Counted from the first letter of the stretch, positions 1 through 8,139 are shown. The stretch: DNA of 18,938 bases from Endomicrobium sp. (GCA_031283985.1 JAITAQ010000012.1:1-18938); one strand, 5' to 3'. Numbers and translations: made by a program. Notes: generated by a model not told the origin, from the letters alone.

Positions 1-138
1 TATAATTATATTAAAAGTTCGCTGAAATGTCAAACTTTTAGGACGGATTGCAATTTCAAATCTACTCTTTATAAGTTATTCCCTATATTTCTGCCTACTT
101 AATAAACTTATGCTCCAAATGTAAATTTTAGTGTAAAC

Positions 139-165
139 TTGAAGTATGCTATTATGTGCTATAAT
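139..165 (+). promoter_or_regulatory. Candidate promoter of nadE (extended -10)
   Basis: A perfect TATAAT lies at 160-165 and is preceded by TG one base upstream (157-158), which makes an extended -10 element. A TTGAAG at 139-144 could act as a -35 box, although the 15-bp spacing is short. The -10 sits in an imperfect 10-bp tandem repeat (147-156 and 157-166, one mismatch), so a second, TATTAT-like box lies 10 bp upstream. This is the best promoter-like sequence ahead of nadE, about 90 bp before its start. The rest of 1-254 shows no convincing gene. Confidence 0.45.
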
Positions 166-254
166 GTACCTAAATGTAAACATTCTGGTTGCATTAATTT
201 TGTTGTTTTATATCACAAAATTAACTCAGTGCGTTTGTTATATAGAGGACTTTA

Positions 255-2147
255 ATGAAGTATGGATTTGTAAAAATTGCGGCTGCGACTCCTAAAGTTA
301 TTATCGCCAATCCTAGAGCAAATGCGATTGGGATAATAAAACTTATAAAGCAGGCAAATACAAGTTTGGTTGATCTTTTGGTTTTCCCTGAACTTTGTGT
401 AACTGGATATACATGTGGAGAGTTATTTTTATCAGATATTTTAAAAGAGTCTGTTTACAAAGCCTTAGATGTAATTCGTAAATCTACTATTGGAAAGAAA
501 TTTCTAATTTTTGTTGGATCTCCAATATGGAAAGAAGGCAAGCTTTATTCCTGCGCTGTTGCATTCCAAAACGGCAAAGTTTTAGGCGTTGTCCCTAAAA
601 TGTATCTTCCCTCTTATTCAGAATTTTATGAAATTCGTCATTTTACTTCAGGGAAAAATATATCCAGCTTTATTAAGATTTGCGAACAAAACGTACCGTT
701 TAGAACTAATATAATTTTTTCAGCAAAGAATAATGAAAATGTAAAAATATCTGCGGAAATATGCGAGGATTTATTTACGGCATCTCCTCCGTCTAATAAC
801 CATGCTCAAGCAGGCGCAATTATAATAGCAAACCTTTCAGCGTCTAACGAACTTATAGGAAAAAGTGATTATAGAAAAACGTTAATAAAAGCACAAAGTG
901 GTCGTTTGTCTTGTGGATATGTGTATGCTTCTGCAGGATGTGGCGAGTCTGTGAGCGACATAATTTTTTCAGGGCATCGTATTATTGCAGAAAACGGCGT
1001 TATTCTTACAGAAAGCGCTCTTTTCAAGGAAGGTCTTACTATAAGCGAAATAGATACGGAAAGGCTTGTTTACGAACGTCGTAGACTGAACGTTTTTGAA
1101 ACAAATTCTGAAGGATACATTAATGTGGAGTTTGATTTTAATGAAACAGGGGAAAATCTTACAAGGTTTGTTTCTCAGTTGCCGTTTGTTCCAAACGATG
1201 CGGATTCCTTGTCAACCCGAGCAGAATTAATATTAAAAATTCAATCGCAGGCTTTAGCGGAAAGATTAAAATTTACTGGTTTTAATGCAGTTATAGGTAT
1301 TTCTGGAGGGCTGGACTCTACTCTTGCTCTCCTTGTAATATTGAGAAGTTATGAACTACTCGGTAAAGACAAGAAAGATATTATAGCTGTTACTATGCCT
1401 GGACCTGGTACAAGCAAAAGAACTTTAAAAAACGTAACAAAGCTATCTAATGCTGTAAATATATATCTTAGAACAATTTCAATAACAGAATCTGTTGATA
1501 AGCACTTAAAAGATATTAAACATAAAGGAACTAAAGACATAACATATGAAAATGCCCAAGCTCGCGAACGTATGCAGATATTGATGGATATAGCTAATGA
1601 TGAGAATGGATATGTGATAGGGACGGGAGATTTATCTGAAAATGCTTTAGGTTGGTGTACCTATAATGGCGATCACATGTCTATGTATGCGATAAATTCT
1701 TCAGTTCCTAAAACGCTTGTAAAGTATCTTGTTTCTTATGAGTCTCAAAGAGTCAAGACATATAAAGAAGCTTTGATAGACATTTTAAATACGGATATAA
1801 GTCCTGAGCTTCTTCCGTCAAAAAATGGAAAATTTTCTCAGAAGACAGAAGACATAATAGGACCTTACGAATTACATGATTTCTTTTTATATTATACTCT
1901 TCGTTTCGGACAAAAGCCTGAAAAAACGCTTTTTCTTGCAGCAAAGGCATTTAACAAAATTTATTCCAAAGAGGATATAACAAAACATTTTAAGACTCTT
2001 TTAAAACGCTTCTTTTTCAGTCAATTCAAAAGAAATTGTTGTCCAGATGGAATTAAGATAGGAACAATTTCTCTATCTCCCAGAGGCGACTGGAGAATGG
2101 CAACTGAAAGTAGTGCGGAGGAATGGCTTAATAACCTCAAAAAATAG
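255..2147 (+). CDS. nadE: Glutamine-dependent NAD+ synthase
   Basis: This enzyme makes NAD+ from deamido-NAD+, ATP and glutamine, the last step of NAD synthesis in the cytoplasm. It has two domains. The N-terminal nitrilase-type glutaminase (about 1-280) shows the Glu-Lys-Cys triad: E46 in FPELCVTGY, K115 in VPKMYLPSY and C170 in AEICEDLF. The C-terminal synthetase (about 320-630) has the PP-loop SGGLDS at 350-355 and the conserved GTGDLSENALGW at 456-467. At 630 residues it is close to the usual two-domain length, and all key residues are present, so it looks functional. The ATG has a GAGGA ribosome site at 245-249. It points the same way as the polyamine genes, but a 131-base gap follows, so co-transcription is uncertain. 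An ammonia-only NadE is excluded by the intact glutaminase domain. Confidence 0.96.
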   Translation: MKYGFVKIAAATPKVIIANPRANAIGIIKLIKQANTSLVDLLVFPELCVTGYTCGELFLSDILKESVYKALDVIRKSTIGKKFLIFVGSPIWKEGKLYSCAVAFQNGKVLGVVPKMYLPSYSEFYEIRHFTSGKNISSFIKICEQNVPFRTNIIFSAKNNENVKISAEICEDLFTASPPSNNHAQAGAIIIANLSASNELIGKSDYRKTLIKAQSGRLSCGYVYASAGCGESVSDIIFSGHRIIAENGVILTESALFKEGLTISEIDTERLVYERRRLNVFETNSEGYINVEFDFNETGENLTRFVSQLPFVPNDADSLSTRAELILKIQSQALAERLKFTGFNAVIGISGGLDSTLALLVILRSYELLGKDKKDIIAVTMPGPGTSKRTLKNVTKLSNAVNIYLRTISITESVDKHLKDIKHKGTKDITYENAQARERMQILMDIANDENGYVIGTGDLSENALGWCTYNGDHMSMYAINSSVPKTLVKYLVSYESQRVKTYKEALIDILNTDISPELLPSKNGKFSQKTEDIIGPYELHDFFLYYTLRFGQKPEKTLFLAAKAFNKIYSKEDITKHFKTLLKRFFFSQFKRNCCPDGIKIGTISLSPRGDWRMATESSAEEWLNNLKK

Positions 2148-2278
2148 TGAAAAACTGTTATTTATAATTAAAGATTCAATAATCAAATGTAGAATATTCA
2201 AGTCAGTTAAATGAAGCAGTAAAATTAAAAAATTTTAATTCCTTAAATGCTGTTAATAGAAAATGGAGGATGTTGTTA

Positions 2279-3385
2279 GTGGTTAAAAAGATAAAAACAC
2301 CTTATTATTTGATTGATGAAAAGAAATTATTAAAGAACCTTAAAAAAATTGAATATGTAAGAAATTTCAGTGGAGCTAAGTCAGTATTAGCGTTGAAATG
2401 TTTTTCTACGTGGTCTGTTTTTGATTTGATGAACAAATATATGGATGGCACTACAAGCAGTTCTTTGTATGAGGCAAAACTTGGTTACGAACAGTTTGGC
2501 AAAGAAACTCATGTATTTAGCGTTGCTTATTCTGCCGAAGACATTCAAACTCTTAAAAAGATTTCAGACAAGGTTATATTTAATTCTGTGTTGCAGCTGA
2601 AAATGTTTTATAAAGAGGTAAAACATATAAGCGTTGGCTTAAGGATAAATCCAGGCATAAGTTATTCACATTTTGATTTAGCGGATCCTGCTAGAAAATA
2701 CTCCAGACTTGGCGTAACATCTATTAAAGACGTTATGTCTGTTTTAGATAAAGTGAACGGGGTGATGTTTCACTATAATTGTGAAAATGATGATTTTGAG
2801 ACATTCAGCGCGATGCTGTCAAAGATAACTTTAAAATACGAGAAGATTTTGCGTAAAGTTAAGTGGGTTAGTCTAGGCGGCGGGTTGTATTTTACAAAAG
2901 ACGGTTATCCTTTGGACAAATTTTGCGAAAAATTAAAAAGTTTTAGCGAGCAATACGGCGTTCAGGTTTATTTAGAGCCAGGCGAAGCATCGATTACTAA
3001 AAGTTGTGAACTTGTTACAACTGTTTTAGATATTGTAAAAAATACGAAAGATATAGCTATAGTTGACTCCTCTATTGAAGCTCACATGTTAGATCTACTT
3101 ATTTACGGGACTTCTGCTAAAGTAAATTCAGATATAGGGAAATATAGGTATATAATTGCAGGACGTTCTTGTTTAGCCGGCGATGTTTTTGGGGAATACA
3201 AGCTTAAAGATAGGTTAAAAGTTGGTTCTAGAATACGTTTTGCTGATGCCGCTGGATATACAATGGTCAAGAAAAACTGGTTTAATGGTATAGAAATGCC
3301 GTCTATTGTGGTAAAAAGACTTAACGGAAAGATGGAAATTGTCAAGCAGTTTTTATATAATGATTTTGTATCCGATTTATCGTAA
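2279..3385 (+). CDS. nspC: Carboxynorspermidine/carboxyspermidine decarboxylase
   Basis: A PLP-dependent fold III (alanine-racemase-like) decarboxylase that removes CO2 from carboxyspermidine or carboxynorspermidine to give the free polyamine in the cytoplasm. Numbering from the GTG start, the PLP lysine is K40 in LALKCFSTWSV, the phosphate-binding glycines are at 200-202 (SLGGG), EPGEA is at 233-237, the catalytic cysteine is C298 in SCLAGDVFGEY, and a C-terminal aromatic block follows (AAGYTMVKKNWFNG, about 325-337). About 368 residues is normal for the family. The upstream ATG at 2270 directly abuts GGAGG (2265-2269) and cannot use it well. GTG at 2279 leaves 9 bases, so I prefer it. The next gene makes its substrate. 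The 82-base gap has no terminator, so the two are probably one operon. Diaminopimelate decarboxylase is less likely, given the SCLAGDVFG block and the neighbour. Confidence 0.9.
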   Translation: MVKKIKTPYYLIDEKKLLKNLKKIEYVRNFSGAKSVLALKCFSTWSVFDLMNKYMDGTTSSSLYEAKLGYEQFGKETHVFSVAYSAEDIQTLKKISDKVIFNSVLQLKMFYKEVKHISVGLRINPGISYSHFDLADPARKYSRLGVTSIKDVMSVLDKVNGVMFHYNCENDDFETFSAMLSKITLKYEKILRKVKWVSLGGGLYFTKDGYPLDKFCEKLKSFSEQYGVQVYLEPGEASITKSCELVTTVLDIVKNTKDIAIVDSSIEAHMLDLLIYGTSAKVNSDIGKYRYIIAGRSCLAGDVFGEYKLKDRLKVGSRIRFADAAGYTMVKKNWFNGIEMPSIVVKRLNGKMEIVKQFLYNDFVSDLS

Positions 3386-3467
3386 ATTTTGTTTAAGTTT
3401 GAAGTATTCGCGACTATGTCTTTTAGTATTGTAAAAAATAAGATGGACGAGGAGGAATTTATAGAAA

Positions 3468-4727
3468 ATGGAAAAAAGGAATGTGTTGCTTGTGGGAGCC
3501 GGTGGCGTTGCTCATGTTGCCGCTCATAAATTTGCGCAAAACAACGATTTGTTTGGAAATATTTATATAGCTTCACGTTCTTTGAACAACTGTAAACAAG
3601 TAATAGAAAGTATAGAACGTAAAAATAATTATAAAGATCCTGCAAAAAAAATACAAATCAAACAGACAGACGCACTCAACGTTCCTGAAATGATTAAGTT
3701 AATAAAAGATCTAAAAATTTCTATTACTGTAAATTTAGCTTCAGCTTTCTGCAATATGTCAATTTTAGAAGCATGCATAGAATCAGGCTCGGCATATATA
3801 GATACGGCGATTCATGAAGAACCAAATAAAGTGTGCGAAAATCCACCATGGTATGCTAACTATGAGTGGAAACGCAAGGATAGATGTCAAAATAACTGTA
3901 TAACGGCAATTTTAGGTTCTGGGTTTGATCCCGGAGTAGTAAATTCTTACGTGGCATACGCTAAGAAACATTTTTTTGATACTATAGATACAATAGATAT
4001 CATGGATGTAAATGCAGGCAGTCATGGCAAGTATTTTGCCACAAATTTTGATCCTGAAATAAACTTTAGGGAGTTTGTTAAAGTTTGGACTTGGATAGAT
4101 AAACAATGGGTTTGCAAGACTGTTCATTCCGAAAAACAAGTGTATTGTTTCCCAGTAGTTGGCAAACAAACGATATATTTAACAGGTCACGATGAGTTAC
4201 ATTCTCTTTCAAAAAATATTGATGCAAAATCAATAAGATTTTGGATGGGTTTTAGTGATCATTACATAAATTGCTTTAATGTTCTTAAAAACATAGGTCT
4301 TTTATCTGAAAAGCCTGTAAAAACAGCTGAAGGGATTGAAGTAGTGCCTTTGAAAGTAGTTAAAGCGTGTTTGCCTGACCCTAAAACGCTTGCAGCTAAC
4401 TATTCTGGCAACACTTGTATAGGCGATTTAATAATAGGTGCTAAAGATGGTCGCAAAAAAGAATTATTTATATATAATGTGTGTGACCATAAGTCTTGCT
4501 ATGAAGAAGTTGAATCGCAAGCTATAAGTTATACTGCTGGTGTTCCTGCTGTCGCTGCAGCTATTTTGATAGCAAGAGGTGAGTGGGACATTAAAAAGAT
4601 GGTAAATGTTGAAGAGCTTAATCCAGATCCTTTTATAGATCTTTTAAAGGGTATAGGTCTTCCTACACAAACTATAAAAGTAAGCTATTCAAATTCCAGA
4701 AACAGCCAAAAGAAGAGAAATTTTTGA
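3468..4727 (+). CDS. Carboxynorspermidine dehydrogenase (saccharopine dehydrogenase family)
   Basis: A saccharopine-dehydrogenase-family reductase. In the family member paired with NspC, it condenses L-aspartate semialdehyde with putrescine or diaminopropane using NADPH, giving carboxy(nor)spermidine. The N-terminal Rossmann motif is VGAGGVAHVAAHKF (9-22), and the conserved turn GSGFDPGVVNSY is at 150-161. Length (419 residues) is slightly above the roughly 400 usual for the family. The last 14 or so residues after QTIKV are basic and unlike a family C-terminus; they overlap in another frame with a repressor remnant, so the stop may be a read-through product of local decay. The ATG is the first in frame after a TAG at 3462, with AGGAGG at 3450-3455 (12 bases). 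Pairing with nspC sets the function apart from true saccharopine dehydrogenase. Confidence 0.88.
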   Translation: MEKRNVLLVGAGGVAHVAAHKFAQNNDLFGNIYIASRSLNNCKQVIESIERKNNYKDPAKKIQIKQTDALNVPEMIKLIKDLKISITVNLASAFCNMSILEACIESGSAYIDTAIHEEPNKVCENPPWYANYEWKRKDRCQNNCITAILGSGFDPGVVNSYVAYAKKHFFDTIDTIDIMDVNAGSHGKYFATNFDPEINFREFVKVWTWIDKQWVCKTVHSEKQVYCFPVVGKQTIYLTGHDELHSLSKNIDAKSIRFWMGFSDHYINCFNVLKNIGLLSEKPVKTAEGIEVVPLKVVKACLPDPKTLAANYSGNTCIGDLIIGAKDGRKKELFIYNVCDHKSCYEEVESQAISYTAGVPAVAAAILIARGEWDIKKMVNVEELNPDPFIDLLKGIGLPTQTIKVSYSNSRNSQKKRNF

Positions 4728-5005
4728 ATTAACAGATGATATAAAATCAAGAATAGATATTAGGAATTATGCTAATATTCTCTTGGTGGCATAGTCATAT
4801 TAAAGATGTCAAAGGCATATGTGCGGAGAAGATTAAGGGAAAGTATTTAGTTTTATAAGTGTCGGATACATGCTCATTTTTAAAATGATAAACGACGGCG
4901 ATAAAACTATCAAAAAAATTATTTTCTTATTTGTATAGATAGAGGTAGTATAAAATTCGGCGTTGCAGGATCATTTATTCTGCGGCATAAATATGGGAGG
5001 AAATT
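4687..5005 (+). pseudogene. Probable remnant of a ROK/NagC-XylR family transcriptional repressor
   Basis: No intact gene lies here, but the frames join into a recognisable remnant. From about 4690, one frame reads IPETAKRREIFELT and then KSRIDIRNYANILLVA before a stop at about 4793. This resembles the N-terminal winged helix of ROK repressors (N/RREILEL, then SRxDIA, then a leucine/serine recognition helix). After a one-base frame change, KDVKGICAEKIKGKYLVL (about 4802-4855) fits the wing. Further on, IDRGSIKFGVAGSF (about 4939-4980) resembles the first ATP-binding strand of the ROK domain (DIGxTxIKFGV). The remaining 250 or so residues are missing and uxuA follows at once. Its place suggests it was the local regulator of the glucuronate operon. 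Family assignment by eye from short segments; moderate certainty only. Confidence 0.42.
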
Positions 5006-5008
5006 TGT

Positions 5009-6091
5009 ATGCAAATTACATTTCGGTGGTATGGAGAAAAATTTGATACAATTCCTTTAAGCTTTGTCAAGCAAATACCCGGTGTTAAGGGAATAGTGTG
5101 GGCGCTTCATGATGTGCCGGCTGGCGATTATTGGGAAATGGATAAAATTAATCAAGTCAAAGATTATCTTACCAAAGCTGGCTTTAACAATGAAGTAGTT
5201 GAAAGCGTTAATGTGCATGAAGATATAAAGCTGGGTCGCTCTTCTCGCGAGAAATATATAGAAAATTATAAAAAAACTATTAGAAACCTTGGTAGAGCCG
5301 GAGTAAAAGTTGTTTGTTATAATTTTATGCCGGTTTTTGATTGGACAAGAACAGATTTGTATAAAACTCTTCCAGACGGTTCAACAGCGCTTTTCTATGA
5401 AAAAGCAAAAATAGATTCGCTTAATCCCTATGAGTTTCTGGACAGCATGTCAAAACAAAAAGGGTTGCTGTCAATGCCGGGTTGGGAACCAGAAAGACTT
5501 GCTAAAATAAGAGAGTTGTTTAAGGCATATGAAGGACTTACATTAGAGAATCTTTTTGAAAATGCGAAATATTTTTTGCAAGAGATCATTCCTGTTGCAG
5601 AAGAGAGTGGTATAAAAATGGCAATCCATCCAGATGATCCGCCATGGAGTATTTTTGGATTGCCGAGACTTATAATTTCCAAGAGAAATATACAAAGATA
5701 TTTGAATCTGATTAAGAATCCGTCAAATGGACTTACTTTATGCACAGGTTCGTTGGGATCAACTGATAAGAACGATATTGTAGATATGATAGAAACCTTC
5801 AAAGACAAAATATTTTTTGCTCATATTAGAAATGTAAAACGATTTGACAACGGTGATTTTATAGAAAGTTCTCATCGGTCTTGCGATGGCTCTTTAGATA
5901 TTGTAGAAATTATGCGTGCATTTCATCGTATAAAATTTAGTCATTATATTCGACCTGACCATGGCAGGCATATTTGGAACGAAGAATCAAGGACAGGGCT
6001 GCGACCGGGATATGGTCTTTATGATAGAGCGCTAGGGATTATGCATTTGCTCGGTATTTGGGATGCACTGGACAAAACAAACAAAAATTAG
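5009..6091 (+). CDS. uxuA: D-mannonate dehydratase
   Basis: Dehydrates D-mannonate to 2-keto-3-deoxy-D-gluconate in cytoplasmic hexuronate breakdown. It is a TIM-barrel metal enzyme that opens with the family signature MQITFRWYG. Further family blocks are CYNFMPVFDW (103-112), the metal-site loop HPDDPPWSIFG (207-217), C245 in TLCTGSLGS, H272 in FAHIRNV, and RPDHGRH (315-321). At 360 residues it matches the shorter UxuA form of Firmicutes and relatives rather than the roughly 394-residue E. coli form. GGGAGG at 4995-5000 lies 8 bases before the ATG. It is the first gene of the uxuA-kdgA-kdgK-uxuB-uxaC-exuT cluster. A promoter was not clear upstream, where only the repressor remnant remains. 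All key residues are present. Confidence 0.95.
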   Translation: MQITFRWYGEKFDTIPLSFVKQIPGVKGIVWALHDVPAGDYWEMDKINQVKDYLTKAGFNNEVVESVNVHEDIKLGRSSREKYIENYKKTIRNLGRAGVKVVCYNFMPVFDWTRTDLYKTLPDGSTALFYEKAKIDSLNPYEFLDSMSKQKGLLSMPGWEPERLAKIRELFKAYEGLTLENLFENAKYFLQEIIPVAEESGIKMAIHPDDPPWSIFGLPRLIISKRNIQRYLNLIKNPSNGLTLCTGSLGSTDKNDIVDMIETFKDKIFFAHIRNVKRFDNGDFIESSHRSCDGSLDIVEIMRAFHRIKFSHYIRPDHGRHIWNEESRTGLRPGYGLYDRALGIMHLLGIWDALDKTNKN

Positions 6092-6117
6092 TACTCTATA
6101 TATATAAATTTATGACA

Positions 6118-6124
6118 GGGGGGG
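6118..6124 (+). promoter_or_regulatory. G7 tract serving as ribosome-binding site of kdgA
   Basis: Seven consecutive G residues followed by TGGG lie 7 bases before the kdgA ATG and replace a normal AGGAGG. The tract is striking in such AT-rich DNA. It resembles the longer G tract before exuT in the same operon. Confidence 0.5.
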
Positions 6125-6131
6125 TGGGTTA

Positions 6132-7097
6132 ATGAATGATTTACTGATGAAAATTTCTAATATTGGCATAGTGCCAATTGTTACGCTTGATAAGCCTCAG
6201 CAGGCTGCTCCTCTTGCAAAAGCAATTTATGCAGGTGGCATAGAGTGTGCAGAAATAACGTTTAGAACCGGTGCTGCGGAAGAATCAATAAAAGTTATTT
6301 CTAAAGAAATTCCTGAAATGCTTATTGGGGCGGGTACGGTTTTGACTGTAGAACAGGTTGACAAGGCAATTGCTGCTGGCGCTAAATTTATAGTTACCCC
6401 GGGTCTAAATCCCAAAATTGTAAAGTATTGTTTTGATAAAGGCGTTATAATAATTCCGGGCTGTGCGACCCCAAGCGATATAGAAACAGCCGTAGAGCTT
6501 GGACTTGAAGTTGTTAAATTTTTCCCGGCAGAAGCTGCTGGCGGTATTGGTATGATTAAAGCTATGTCTGCACCGTATGCAGCCATAAAGTTTATGCCGA
6601 CGGGCGGAATAGATATAAAAAATTTGAATACATATCTTTCATTTAGTAAAGTTATTGCTTGTGGCGGTAGCTGGATGGTTAATAAAGATCTGATAGCAAG
6701 TGGTAATTATGAAATTATTACAAAATTAAGTAAGGAAGCACTGTTTGCCATGCTTGGTTTTGAAGTACATCATGTAGGCATTAATATGCCTGATGTGGTT
6801 TCGGCAGTAAAAACTGCAAACAAGTTTGAAAACCTATTTGGTTTTGTAAAACAGGAACGTTCTAATTCTTTTTTTGCGGGACCTAACGTAGAAGTGATGA
6901 AAAAACAATTGTTTGGTAAAAACGGGCACATAGCGGTGTGTACAAATAATGTAACACGTGCAATGTATTATTTGCATAAAGCGGGCGTAGTTTTTAATGA
7001 TGAAACTGCATCATATGATGAAACAGGCAATTTACGTGCTATATATCTGAAAGAGGAGATTGGAAATTTTTCTGTTCATTTAATCCAGAGAAAGTAG
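6132..7097 (+). CDS. kdgA: KDPG/KHG aldolase with an added C-terminal domain
   Basis: Cleaves 2-keto-3-deoxy-6-phosphogluconate to pyruvate and glyceraldehyde-3-phosphate, the last step of the pathway encoded here. Residues 1 to about 205 are a complete class I aldolase barrel: E41 and R45 (AEITFRTGAA), GAGTVLT at 66-72, TPGLNP at 89-94, the Schiff-base lysine K129 in VVKFFPAE, and PTGGI at 156-160. Residues 206-321 form a second domain beginning MLGFEVHHVGINMPD and ending FSVHLIQRK, with a glyoxalase/VOC-like look (paired beta-alpha-beta segments). Plain Eda proteins are about 210 residues. A similar roughly 320-residue version is, as I recall, annotated as a bifunctional KHG/KDPG aldolase in some clostridia, so the fusion is probably not unique, but its role is unknown to me. 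40 bases after uxuA, 16 before kdgK. Also called eda. Confidence 0.93.
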   Translation: MNDLLMKISNIGIVPIVTLDKPQQAAPLAKAIYAGGIECAEITFRTGAAEESIKVISKEIPEMLIGAGTVLTVEQVDKAIAAGAKFIVTPGLNPKIVKYCFDKGVIIIPGCATPSDIETAVELGLEVVKFFPAEAAGGIGMIKAMSAPYAAIKFMPTGGIDIKNLNTYLSFSKVIACGGSWMVNKDLIASGNYEIITKLSKEALFAMLGFEVHHVGINMPDVVSAVKTANKFENLFGFVKQERSNSFFAGPNVEVMKKQLFGKNGHIAVCTNNVTRAMYYLHKAGVVFNDETASYDETGNLRAIYLKEEIGNFSVHLIQRK

Positions 7098-7113
7098 CTA
7101 TAGGAGCTTAAAA

Positions 7114-8139
7114 ATGTTAAAAAAAGTAATAACGTTTGGAGAATTAATGCTTAGACTTGCTCCCGAAGGATATTACCGTTTTGTGCAAGCTGATAATTAT
7201 GTTGCTACTTATGGAGGAGGCGAGGCGAATGTTGCCGTCTCTCTGGCAAATTTCGGGTTAAAGTCAGTTTTCATAAGCAAAATGCCGAAACATGAAATTG
7301 GACAGGCAGGCATAAATTCTTTAAGAAAACATGGCGTGGATACTTCTTTTATAGCTTGCGGCGGTGAACGAGTTGGCATATACTTTTTGGAAAAAGGAGC
7401 GAGTCAACGACCATCTAAAGTTATTTATGACAGGGGTGGATCTTCTATATCATTAGCTTCAAAAGAAGATTTTGTTTGGAATAAAATTTTTGAAAATGCT
7501 CAATGGTTTCACTTTACTGGCATTACGCCTGCACTGAGTGATAGCGTAGCTGAAATATGTATTGAAGCCTGTAAAATTGCAAAAGAGAAGAATCTTGTTG
7601 TTAGTTGCGATTTGAATTATAGGAACAAACTTTGGTCTAAACAAAAAGCTGGCGAAATTATGGGGAAACTTTGCAAATATATAGATGTTTGTATAGCAAA
7701 CGAAGAGGATGCTGCCGATATTTTCGGAATAAAAGCTAAACATACCGATATAACTGTCGGTAAAGTTAGTCATGAAGGATATAAGGAAGTAGCACAGGAA
7801 TTAAAGGAAAGATTTAACTTCTCAAAAGTGGCGATAACGCTTAGAAGCTCGATTTCAGCTAACGATAATCGTTGGTCGGCTGTACTTTATGATGGTAAAA
7901 ATTTTTGCTTTAGCAAAGAATATCTCATCCATATTGTCGATCGTGTGGGTGGTGGTGATTCTTTTGCTGCTGGGCTAATATATTCTTTGATAAATGGGTA
8001 TGCAGGGCAAGAAGCAATAGAGTTTGCAGTTGCCGCAAGTTGTTTAAAGCATAGTATTGAAGGCGATTATAATCATGTTTCAGTCAATGAAGTTAAAAAA
8101 CTTGTCGACGGAAATGCTTCCGGACGTGTAGAGAGGTAA
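7114..8139 (+). CDS. kdgK: 2-Keto-3-deoxygluconate kinase (PfkB family)
   Basis: Phosphorylates 2-keto-3-deoxy-D-gluconate with ATP to KDPG, feeding the aldolase encoded just upstream. It is a ribokinase/PfkB protein of 341 residues. The N-terminal glycine motif GGGEANVAVSLANFG is at 34-48, CDLNYRNKLW (165-174) is the sugar-kinase strand seen in KdgK proteins, and the ATP/anion-hole signature DRVGGGDSFAAGL at 276-288 has the catalytic base D282. AGGAG at 7102-7106 lies 7 bases before the ATG. The context (uxuA, kdgA, uxuB) supports KDG as substrate rather than another sugar. The product after the gap at 8140-8233 may have its own promoter. No defects seen. Confidence 0.93.
   Translation: MLKKVITFGELMLRLAPEGYYRFVQADNYVATYGGGEANVAVSLANFGLKSVFISKMPKHEIGQAGINSLRKHGVDTSFIACGGERVGIYFLEKGASQRPSKVIYDRGGSSISLASKEDFVWNKIFENAQWFHFTGITPALSDSVAEICIEACKIAKEKNLVVSCDLNYRNKLWSKQKAGEIMGKLCKYIDVCIANEEDAADIFGIKAKHTDITVGKVSHEGYKEVAQELKERFNFSKVAITLRSSISANDNRWSAVLYDGKNFCFSKEYLIHIVDRVGGGDSFAAGLIYSLINGYAGQEAIEFAVAASCLKHSIEGDYNHVSVNEVKKLVDGNASGRVER

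Noticed and set aside
12..40. 8-bp inverted repeat TAAAAGTT/AACTTTTA
   Set aside because: Pure AT-rich stem with a 13-base loop and no T tract after it; too weak to call a terminator.
2222..2240. AT-only palindrome before nspC
   Set aside because: AATTAAAA/TTTTAATT pairs with almost no loop and is expected often in such AT-rich DNA; no evidence of an operator.
2183..2269. Open in-frame extension upstream of nspC (NVEYSSQLNEAVKLKNFNSL)
   Set aside because: It is open back to a TAA at 2180 but has no start codon with a ribosome site, and NspC proteins begin near KTPYYLIDE.
3415..3528. Overlapping plus-strand frame MSFSIVKNKMDEEE with a Cys-rich end across the dehydrogenase start
   Set aside because: It has no ribosome site and its second half is simply another frame of the real gene, including the Rossmann motif region; the cysteines come from the GTG/TGT-rich codons there.
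3103..3645. 180-codon minus-strand open frame
   Set aside because: It lies opposite the end of nspC and the start of the dehydrogenase, both well supported, and resembles no protein family; a shadow frame.
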